Assembly: GCA_018262095.1 (NCBI GenBank)
Contig: JAGTRW010000014.1
Location: 29,434-93,433, forward strand
DNA length: 64,000 nt
DNA from: Pseudomonadota bacterium
GTDB lineage: Bacteria > Pseudomonadota > Gammaproteobacteria > Burkholderiales > Rhodocyclaceae
Direction: 5' to 3'
Shown here: piece after piece, positions 42,100 to 51,107 of the stretch
How the letters are laid out: the number at the start of each line of letters is the position of its first letter
Numbering within the stretch: the stretch's first letter is position 1
Position numbers and translations under genes: made by a program
The notes under the pieces: generated by a model
Database searches by the model: none
The model's input: only the letters and a program-made list of their open reading frames with translations
Told to the model about the DNA's origin: nothing

Positions 42100-43182
42100 A
42101 TGAAAATCGCCAGCGCCGCACTGCAGATGGAAGCTAGCCACAACAAGCAGCAAAGTCACGAGGTCAAGGCCTCGGTACGCAGCTGGACGACCAATCGTGC
42201 AAGCGCCGGCAGCGAGCCAGGCACCTTGGCGGCAGCGTCGTCGGTGTCGCTCTCGGAGAGCGGCAAGGCCTTGCAGTCGAACGAATCGGCAGCCATCCAG
42301 CAAAGCATCGACGATGCCGAAAACGACCCGAAGCTGCGCTTGATCCGCTCGCTGGTCGCCATGCTGACCGGCAAGGATATCAAATCGCTGAGCGCCAGCG
42401 CGCTAAAGCTAGAGGCTTCGGCGCCTGCCGTTCAGACGCCGACAACAACGAATGCAACGGATACAACGAATACGCCGACGACGCCGACCGCGGCGACGTC
42501 AGCGCCGACCGCATCCGCCTTCGAGTACGCGCGCCGCGAAACCTACAGCGAAAGCGAGCAGACCAGCTTTTCAGCAAGCGGCTTGGTTCATACCGCCGAC
42601 GGCAAGCAAATCGATTTTTCCGTGTCGCTGTCGATGTCGCGCAGCTACTACGAGGAATCCAATTTCAGCATCACCATCGGCAACACGCGCCAGATGCAGG
42701 ATCCGCTGGTCCTCAACTTCGACGGTGCGGCGGCCCAACTGACCGATCAGCGCTTCACGTTTGACCTCAATTCCGACGGCAGCAACGAGAGCATCAACTT
42801 CGTCGCCGGCGGCAGCGGCTTTCTCGCGCTCGACCGCAACGGCGACGGCAAGATCAACAACGGATCGGAACTGTTCGGCGCGAAAAGCGGCAACGGCTTT
42901 GCCGAACTCTCTGCACTCGACGATGACCACAACGGCTGGATCGACGAAAACGACGCGGCCTACGCGCAATTGCAAGTGTGGACCAAGGACAGCAACGGCA
43001 ACGATCAGCTCTCGACGCTCAAACAGGCCAACGTCGGCGCCATTGGACTGGCCAACGCTGCCACGTCGTTTGACCTCAAGGACGCGAACAACGAACAGCA
43101 GGGCCGGATCAGATCGAGCGGAATATTCTTGCAGGAAGACGGCAGTGTTGGCACTATTCAGCAGGTAGATCTTACGATCTGA
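42100..43182 (+). CDS. EF-hand-like calcium-binding protein, function unknown
   Basis: The start is ATG 42100 (MKIASAALQMEASHNKQQSH) with GGAGG five bases before it; 360 residues. The N-terminal part is polar, then a Thr/Pro/Ala linker (about 112-139), then a beta-rich region ending in LVLNFDG, and two calcium-type loops: DRNGDGKINNGS (245-256) and DDDHNGWIDEND (274-285). This C-terminal module resembles the VCBS/RTX-linked domain of large secreted adhesins. No signal peptide is visible. It stands alone between hemH and the chemoreceptor. Confidence 0.7.
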   Translation: MKIASAALQMEASHNKQQSHEVKASVRSWTTNRASAGSEPGTLAAASSVSLSESGKALQSNESAAIQQSIDDAENDPKLRLIRSLVAMLTGKDIKSLSASALKLEASAPAVQTPTTTNATDTTNTPTTPTAATSAPTASAFEYARRETYSESEQTSFSASGLVHTADGKQIDFSVSLSMSRSYYEESNFSITIGNTRQMQDPLVLNFDGAAAQLTDQRFTFDLNSDGSNESINFVAGGSGFLALDRNGDGKINNGSELFGAKSGNGFAELSALDDDHNGWIDENDAAYAQLQVWTKDSNGNDQLSTLKQANVGAIGLANAATSFDLKDANNEQQGRIRSSGIFLQEDGSVGTIQQVDLTI

Positions 43183-43250
43183 CCCGACTCTGGGGCTCGC
43201 CCCGGCCTGGGCTTGGTCTGCCTTTCGTCGCGCTGCAGGAGTAGCCAGGC

Positions 43251-44861
43251 ATGAACAATCTGAAGATTTGGGTCCGGCTGACTGCCGCGATATGGTTCGT
43301 TCTGGTTATCGTATGGGCCGGAATGATTCACTGGCAGGCCGACGTCAGCCGGGAAACGTCGATTCGTCAGGCCGGAGATTTCGCCAAGAGCATCCACGAA
43401 ATGACCATGGCCGGACTCACCGGCATGATGATTACCGGCACCATCGGGCAGCGCGAGGTTTTCCTCGACCAGATCAAGCAGTTGAGCGTCATCAAGGACC
43501 TGCACGTGGCGCGCAGCGACGCCGTCGTAAAAGTCTTCGGCCCCGACACCAAGTCGGCACGCCCGCTCGATGCCCTCGAGCAGCAGGTGATGAAGGACAC
43601 CAGGCCTTACGCTGCCATTGACAACGAAGGCGACGTCCAAACGCTGAGGGTGATCACGCCGACGCAGGCGTCGACGAACTACCTCGGCAAGGATTGCATC
43701 AGTTGCCATCAGGTTCCGGAAGGCACGGTTCTGGGCGTCGTCAGCATGAAGGTTTCGCTTGAATCGGTTGAACGCGACGTTGCCAGTTTTCGCTTCAAGA
43801 TCGCGCTTGCCGCTGCCGGTGTCAGCCTGCTGCTGCTCTTCGTAATTTACAAATTCACTCGACATTTCGTGACGCGTCCGCTCGACGAGTTGAGCGGCAG
43901 CCTCACCGAAATTACGCGCGGTGACGGAGATCTGACGCGCCGCCTCGAGGTTCGCGGCAAAGACGAGATTGGCCAAACGGCCCGCCGCTTCAACGAAATG
44001 ATGGAGAACTTCTGTCGGCTGATCCAGCAGATCAGGGATTCAGCAAGCACCGTATCGTCCGAATCGCAGGAATTGTCGGCCTCGGCGCAACGCATCGCGG
44101 CGGGCTCTGCGACACAGAGCGAACGATCGGCCCAGGCTGCCAGCGCCGTCGAGAACATGGTCAACAGCATCGACTCGATCTCACAAAGCACCGAACTCGT
44201 TCACCAGCAGTCGCAGGAAAGCCTCAAACGCGCCAACGAAGGCAATCGCGTACTTAAACAACTGAGCAGCGAAATGGGCGATGCTGAACAGGCGGTCAAG
44301 CTGATGTCGTCGTCGATTACTGATTTCGTCAAGAACACCGAGGCAATCACCGTCATCGCCCAGGACGTCAAGGGAATTGCCGAACAAACCAACCTGCTGG
44401 CCCTCAACGCGGCGATCGAGGCAGCGCGGGCGGGCGAGGCCGGTCGAGGCTTCGCGGTCGTGGCCGACGAGGTGCGCAAATTGGCCGAGCAGTCCGCGCA
44501 TTCCGCCAGCCGAATCGGCGGCATTACCGGAACGCTGGCGGCGCAATCGATCAAGGTTAGAGAAGCCATCGACGAAGGCCTGGAACATATTGCTTCAAGC
44601 CAGAAAGCGGTAAGTGGTGTGGCCAATGTCCTGCAGTCGGAGCATGGTTCGGTGCTTGAGGTCGGGCGCGGGCTCGACGCCATCGCCTCGGCAACAGACG
44701 AGCAACGACGTGTCAGCCATGAGGTCTTCGAAAATATCGAGGCCATTTCCGGAATGGCTGAGCAGAACAACGCGGCGATTACCCAGACAGCGGCCGCGGC
44801 GCAGTCGCTCAACGCGCTGGCACAAGCCCTGCAGACCATCGTCCGGCGTTTTAAGACATAA
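43251..44861 (+). CDS. methyl-accepting chemotaxis protein with periplasmic haem-c motif
   Basis: A 536-residue receptor. Transmembrane helices lie at about 7-27 and 183-201. The periplasmic domain between them contains [18 protein letters not shown], a CxxCH site at 149-153 for covalent haem c. A HAMP domain follows (about 203-256), then the cytoplasmic coiled coil with the conserved tip [36 protein letters not shown] (about 378-413). Such haem-bearing sensors respond to redox state or gases; the ligand here is not known. No che genes are nearby. Confidence 0.92.
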   Translation: MNNLKIWVRLTAAIWFVLVIVWAGMIHWQADVSRETSIRQAGDFAKSIHEMTMAGLTGMMITGTIGQREVFLDQIKQLSVIKDLHVARSDAVVKVFGPDTKSARPLDALEQQVMKDTRPYAAIDNEGDVQTLRVITPTQASTNYLGKDCISCHQVPEGTVLGVVSMKVSLESVERDVASFRFKIALAAAGVSLLLLFVIYKFTRHFVTRPLDELSGSLTEITRGDGDLTRRLEVRGKDEIGQTARRFNEMMENFCRLIQQIRDSASTVSSESQELSASAQRIAAGSATQSERSAQAASAVENMVNSIDSISQSTELVHQQSQESLKRANEGNRVLKQLSSEMGDAEQAVKLMSSSITDFVKNTEAITVIAQDVKGIAEQTNLLALNAAIEAARAGEAGRGFAVVADEVRKLAEQSAHSASRIGGITGTLAAQSIKVREAIDEGLEHIASSQKAVSGVANVLQSEHGSVLEVGRGLDAIASATDEQRRVSHEVFENIEAISGMAEQNNAAITQTAAAAQSLNALAQALQTIVRRFKT

Positions 44862-44875
44862 ACTTCCCACACCAA

Positions 44876-46213
44876 TCAGGGCGGCGCCAGTTCCAGATCA
44901 CAGCCGGCGCGGCTGCCCTGCACTGCCGACGGGCCCCGTTCGGCAAGCGCCTGGTTGGCGTCGCGCAGACGGCCAAGCACACGGCTCACCAGGGTTTTCT
45001 GGAATCGCTCGTGCAACTCGTCGGAGCTTAGTTCCAGCGCCGCGCTGTTGATTTCGAGAAAAAGAGTCGGCTCCAGCGTCACCACCGAACAAAAACGCGT
45101 CGTGTCGCTGGGGTGCAGATACGCCATTTCGCCGACGACCTCACCTGTGCCGAGACGGCAGATCGCCTTGCCGCCAACCGAGACCTCGACGAAACCGCCG
45201 AGCAGAACGCCGAACACGCGGTTCTTGTCGCCCTCGCGGATCAGCACGACCTTCTCTGCCACCTCGCGCCAGACGCTGATGCGCAGCACTTCCCACAACT
45301 CGATATCTTCAAATTCGGTGAAAAATTCAATGCGGCGCAGTCTTTCAAAATGCGTCGTATCCTGGACGACGGCGTCCTCGTCGAACATCTGGTAACGCAC
45401 CGTCGACAGATCCTTGGCGAATTCGGCGCCGTTGCGATAACGGCTGTATAGATCCTTTTCGAGCGCCTTCTTGATGATCGGATCGAGACCGGACGGCAGA
45501 TTCGGGTTGAGCGCGCAGACCGACGGCGTGTCCGCATTGATGATCTTGTAGACCAGCGCCCCCTGGTTGTTGGCGCGAAACGGCAAGCGCCCGGTAAGTA
45601 GCTGGAAGAGCAGGACCCCCAGCGAATAGAGGTCGGTTTTCTGGTTGAGCGGGTAGTTCTTGATCTGCTCGGGCGACATATAGGCCGGCGAACCGACGCC
45701 CATCACGAAGGTCGAGTCGCGGTTCATGTCCTTGTGCAGGTTGAGCGCCAGACCGAAGTCGGTGATTTTCGGATTATCGTCAGCGTCGATCAGGATGTTG
45801 GCCGGCTTGATGTCGCGATGCACGACCCCCTGGCGAAAGGCGTGATCGAGCGCCAGGCAACATTTGAAGATGATGCCGATGACACGGTGCATCGGCAGCA
45901 GACGGTTGATCGCGCAATAATGGTCGAGCGCCGTGCCGTCGATGAATTCCATGACCAGATAGGCACGCTCCGGCTCGATCACCGCGTCGTATAGCTTGAC
46001 GATATTGGGATGATCGAGCCGCCGCCCGATCGAATCCTCGGTCTGGAACAGCTTGCGCAGCCGACGCGACATCGCCGCATTGTCGTCGCCAAACTGAATC
46101 AGTTTGACCGCCACTTCGCGCTGCGAACCGGGGTCGCGCGCCAGATAGACAACCGCCGTCGCGCCCTTGCCCAGGGTACGAATGACCTCGTATTTGCCAA
46201 TCGTCTGCGTCAT
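44876..46213 (-). CDS. Ser/Thr protein kinase fused to cyclic-nucleotide-binding-like domain
   Basis: A 445-residue soluble protein. Residues about 8-275 form a Hanks-type kinase: glycine loop GKGATAVVYLA (15-25), VAVK lysine (K37), HRDIKPANI (D134, N139), DFG (152-154) and SPEQ (180-183), all catalytic residues intact. Residues about 293-420 form a CRP-like sensor, with GEVVGEMAYLHPSDTTRF as the phosphate-binding cassette; the arginine (R373) is followed by Phe, not Ser/Thr, so nucleotide binding is uncertain. Convergent with the chemoreceptor (14 bases) and divergent from grpE. Confidence 0.9.
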   Translation of the reverse strand: MTQTIGKYEVIRTLGKGATAVVYLARDPGSQREVAVKLIQFGDDNAAMSRRLRKLFQTEDSIGRRLDHPNIVKLYDAVIEPERAYLVMEFIDGTALDHYCAINRLLPMHRVIGIIFKCCLALDHAFRQGVVHRDIKPANILIDADDNPKITDFGLALNLHKDMNRDSTFVMGVGSPAYMSPEQIKNYPLNQKTDLYSLGVLLFQLLTGRLPFRANNQGALVYKIINADTPSVCALNPNLPSGLDPIIKKALEKDLYSRYRNGAEFAKDLSTVRYQMFDEDAVVQDTTHFERLRRIEFFTEFEDIELWEVLRISVWREVAEKVVLIREGDKNRVFGVLLGGFVEVSVGGKAICRLGTGEVVGEMAYLHPSDTTRFCSVVTLEPTLFLEINSAALELSSDELHERFQKTLVSRVLGRLRDANQALAERGPSAVQGSRAGCDLELAPP

Positions 46214-46318
46214 GCCGGTGTCCTTTTAAGGACGCAACAACAGGCTCAATATCCTAACAGCATAAACGGGCAGCGCATCGGTATTTGTCGGCCCGGTACA
46301 AATAAAATTCAAAAAATG

Positions 46319-46345
46319 CTTGAAATAAAATAAACCGCCCCAAGC
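46319..46345 (+). promoter_or_regulatory. sigma-32 (heat shock) promoter of grpE
   Basis: CTTGAAA (46319-46325) and CCCCAAGC (46338-46345) are 12 bases apart, a close match to the RpoH promoter consensus CTTGAAA and CCCCAT. The grpE ATG follows about 30 bases downstream with a suitable leader. Confidence 0.75.
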
Positions 46346-46376
46346 TAGCGACAAGTTTTCCCGGAGACCCTAAGGT

Positions 46377-46913
46377 ATGCAAACGCCAGACAAAGAAATC
46401 CCCGCCGACGCCAACAGCCCGGCAGACGCTACGCCCCCCGCCGTCGATGTCGAGCCGAGCCTCGAAGAAATGATCCGCCTGGCGGAACTCAAGGCGGAAG
46501 AACATCACGACGCCTGGCTGCGCGCCAAGGCGGAAACCGAAAACGTTCGTCGCCGCGCGCAGGACGACATCGCCAAGGCGTCGAAATTCGCCGTCGAACG
46601 CTTTGCCCGTGAGCTGCTGGCGGTCAAGGACAGCCTGGAAGCGGCGCTCGCCGCCGAAGCGCCGAGCATCGACAGCATGAAAGCCGGCAGCGAATTGACG
46701 CTCAAGCAACTGGTTGCCGCCTTCGAAAAATCGAACCTGACCGAGATCAACCCGGTCGGCGAGAAGTTCGACCCCCATTTCCATCAGGCGATCAGCATGG
46801 TCGAGGCCGAGCAGGAGCCGAACACCGTCGTCACCGTGCTGCAAAAGGGCTATTTGATCGCCGATCGCGTGTTGCGCCCGGCATTGGTCATCGTTTGCAA
46901 GGCAAAAGCTTGA
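46377..46913 (+). CDS. grpE: nucleotide exchange factor GrpE
   Basis: Releases ADP from DnaK. The 178-residue protein has an acidic, Pro/Ala-rich N-terminus, a long helix ([39 protein letters not shown]) and the C-terminal beta domain with [17 protein letters not shown] and [23 protein letters not shown]. It opens the grpE-dnaK-dnaJ cluster behind a sigma-32-like promoter. Confidence 0.96.
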   Translation: MQTPDKEIPADANSPADATPPAVDVEPSLEEMIRLAELKAEEHHDAWLRAKAETENVRRRAQDDIAKASKFAVERFARELLAVKDSLEAALAAEAPSIDSMKAGSELTLKQLVAAFEKSNLTEINPVGEKFDPHFHQAISMVEAEQEPNTVVTVLQKGYLIADRVLRPALVIVCKAKA

Positions 46914-46921
46914 AATTAAGT

Positions 46922-46947
46922 CGATGCACCCCACTTGGGGTACATCG
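46922..46947 (+). other. hairpin between grpE and dnaK
   Basis: Outer arms CGATG/CATCG and inner arms ACCCC/GGGGT, separated by one unpaired base each side and a four-base loop, give a ten-pair interrupted stem. It begins eight bases after the grpE stop codon and no U-run follows. A role in message processing or stability is possible. Confidence 0.6.
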
Positions 46948-47000
46948 CGACGAGTCACCGAATCAACGAATCATCCTAGAACACTGAAAAGGACACCGAC

Positions 47001-48944
<1,944 letters not shown>

Positions 48945-48978
48945 GCGGCGGCGAGCGAGCATCGGCAGCCACGGGTGG

Positions 48979-48996
48979 GGGGCGTATAATCGCCCC
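48979..48996 (+). promoter_or_regulatory. -10 box inside a perfect dyad upstream of dnaJ
   Basis: GGGGCG-TATAAT-CGCCCC: a perfect TATAAT (48985-48990) is enclosed by six-base inverted repeats, 37 bases before dnaJ. No good -35 box is evident at 17 bases. It suggests dnaJ can be transcribed apart from dnaK. Confidence 0.55.
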
Positions 48997-49027
48997 TCGC
49001 CTCATCCCTCATCCCTTTCAAGACCCC

Positions 49028-50164
49028 ATGGCTAAACGCGACTTTTACGACATTCTCGGCGTCAACCGAGACGCTTCAGAGGACGACATCAAGAAGGCCT
49101 ACCGCAAGCTGGCCATGAAGCATCACCCCGACCGCAATCCGGACAATCCCAAGTCCGAGGACCAGTTCAAGGAAGCCAAGGAAGCCTACGAGATCCTGTC
49201 CGACGGGCAAAAGCGTGCAGCCTACGACCAGTACGGTCACGCCGGCGTCGACCCGCAGGCCGGGATGGGCGGCTTCGGCGGTGCCGGCGCAGGTGGTTTT
49301 TCGGACGCCTTTGGCGGAATTTTTGACGAGATTTTCGGTGGTGGCGGCGGCGCACGCGGTGGCCGTTCGAACATCTATCGCGGCGCCGACCTGCGCTACA
49401 ACCTCGAAATCACGCTCGAGCAGGCGGCCTTCGGCACCGAAACCAAGATTCGCATTCCGACCATGGAAGTCTGCGAACCCTGTCATGGCACCGGCGCCAA
49501 GGCCGGAACGCAGCCCAAGACCTGCCCGACCTGCCAGGGCAGCGGCCAGGTTCGCCTGCAGCAGGGTTTCTTCTCGATCCAGCAGGCCTGTCCGAAATGC
49601 AACGGCACTGGCCGTTTCATCGCCGACCCCTGCCCGTCCTGCCATGGCGCAGGACGTACCAAGCAGCACAAGACACTGGCGGTAAAAATCCCGTCCGGAG
49701 TCGACGAGGGCGATCGCATAAGGCTTTCCGGCGAAGGCGAGCACGGCATCAACGGCGGCCCGGCGGGCGACCTTTACGTACAGATCCACCTCAAGCCGCA
49801 TTCGGTTTTTCAACGCGAACAAAATGATCTGCACTGCGAAATGCCGATCAGTTTCACCACCGCGGCGCTCGGCGGCGACATCGACATCCCGACGCTTGAC
49901 GCCGTCGCCAAGATCAAGATCCCGGCCGAAACGCAATCGGGCAAGACCTTCCGCCTGCGCGGCAAGGGCATCAAGGGCGTGCGCAGCCACACCCATGGCG
50001 ACCTGCTGTGCCACGTGGTCGTCGAAACCCCGGTGAGCCTCACCGAAAGGCAAAAGGAATTGCTGCGCGAGCTCGAGGAATCGAGCCGCGAGAACTCCGG
50101 GCGCCACAATCCGCGCGCCAAATCGTGGATGGATCGCGTTCGCGAGTTCTTCGCCGCCAGCTGA
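49028..50164 (+). CDS. dnaJ: chaperone DnaJ (Hsp40)
   Basis: Co-chaperone that delivers substrates to DnaK and stimulates its ATPase. The 378 residues comprise the J domain ([29 protein letters not shown] motif near 33-35), a Gly/Phe-rich region (about 75-115), four CxxCxGxG zinc repeats ([32 protein letters not shown]) and the C-terminal substrate-binding domain. A bidirectional terminator follows. Confidence 0.98.
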   Translation: MAKRDFYDILGVNRDASEDDIKKAYRKLAMKHHPDRNPDNPKSEDQFKEAKEAYEILSDGQKRAAYDQYGHAGVDPQAGMGGFGGAGAGGFSDAFGGIFDEIFGGGGGARGGRSNIYRGADLRYNLEITLEQAAFGTETKIRIPTMEVCEPCHGTGAKAGTQPKTCPTCQGSGQVRLQQGFFSIQQACPKCNGTGRFIADPCPSCHGAGRTKQHKTLAVKIPSGVDEGDRIRLSGEGEHGINGGPAGDLYVQIHLKPHSVFQREQNDLHCEMPISFTTAALGGDIDIPTLDAVAKIKIPAETQSGKTFRLRGKGIKGVRSHTHGDLLCHVVVETPVSLTERQKELLRELEESSRENSGRHNPRAKSWMDRVREFFAAS

Positions 50165-50182
50165 TCGTTCGTCAGAGGCAGA

Positions 50183-50220
50183 AAAGCCCGTCAGAGCCTC
50201 TGAGCTCGACGGGCTTTCTT
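50183..50220. terminator. bidirectional terminator between dnaJ and the PheC-like gene
   Basis: Arms AAAGCCCGTC (50183-50192) and GACGGGCTTT (50208-50217) form a ten-pair stem with a 15-base loop. T-runs follow on the plus strand (TTTCTT) and, as the AAAA run, on the minus strand. It serves both convergent genes. Confidence 0.88.
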
Positions 50221-50245
50221 ATTTCAGGAATCCGAGTGACGCGGG

Positions 50246-51019
50246 CTACTTCAGCCAGCGGCTGACGATGCGCTGGTACTCGCCATTTTCCTTGGTCAGG
50301 TGCAGCCACTGGTCGACGTACTCCTTGCTCAGCACGTCGCCGCGCGGCAGCAGGTAGGCCATTTCGCCGTATTGCAGCGGTTTCTCCGGGTTGACCGCGC
50401 ACAGGCCGGGTCGCAAGCGCTGCTGGACGATGGTTTCGGCCGATTCGGTGACGAAGACGTCGGCATTGCCCTTGAGCACTTCGTCGAAGATTCCGAGGTT
50501 GTCGCCGTGGATGGAGAGCTTGGCGTTCTTGAAATTGGCGCGCGCAAAGCGTTCGTTGCTGCCGCCCGCGTTGGCGATCACGCGCACTTCGGGCTGATCA
50601 ATGTCGGCGATGGTCTGGAAACGCTTGACGTCGGCGCAACGCACCAGCGGCGTCTTGCCATTGACCATATAGGCGCTGCTGAACGACGCTTTTCTCTGGC
50701 GCTCGAGCGTCACCGAGATCCCGCCGACGGCGATATCGCATTTCCCGGCAGTAAAATCGCCCATCATGTTGGCCCAGGTCGTTTTCACATACTCGACCTT
50801 GACCCCCAAGGACGCGGCCAGCGACTGCATCAGGTCGATATCCAGCCCCTCGTACGCGCCTTCGCCGGTAGCGAAACTAAATGGCTTGTAGTCGCCCGGC
50901 GTACAGGCGCGGAGCACGCCGGCCTTGACGACTTCGTCAATCGATGCGGCGCGAACAGGGAGTGCGGCGAGAACCAGCGCGGCGCACAGCGTCAAACTCA
51001 AGGGACGGAACAATTTCAT
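50246..51019 (-). CDS. periplasmic solute-binding-family protein, PheC (cyclohexadienyl dehydratase)-like
   Basis: A 257-residue type 3 solute-binding-fold protein with a signal peptide to about residue 24 (VRA/AS). The segments GDYKPFSF, GISVTLERQRKASFS, GKTPLVRC, RFQTIADIDQPEV, NERFARANFK and KEYVDQWLHL match, from memory, the cyclohexadienyl dehydratase PheC of Pseudomonas more closely than ordinary amino-acid binders. PheC converts prephenate or arogenate towards phenylalanine in the periplasm. A glutamate (E195) aligns with a PheC glutamate that I believe is catalytic. No ABC permease genes adjoin it, which favours an enzyme over a transporter part. Confidence 0.75.
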   Translation of the reverse strand: MKLFRPLSLTLCAALVLAALPVRAASIDEVVKAGVLRACTPGDYKPFSFATGEGAYEGLDIDLMQSLAASLGVKVEYVKTTWANMMGDFTAGKCDIAVGGISVTLERQRKASFSSAYMVNGKTPLVRCADVKRFQTIADIDQPEVRVIANAGGSNERFARANFKNAKLSIHGDNLGIFDEVLKGNADVFVTESAETIVQQRLRPGLCAVNPEKPLQYGEMAYLLPRGDVLSKEYVDQWLHLTKENGEYQRIVSRWLK

Positions 51020-51107
51020 CGTAATTCCTTGGTGATGGTCGAAGGGAAGCGTAAAAGCCGATCAGAATTTATCACGATCTCTGACGACCACGAATATCAA
51101 CAGGCCA

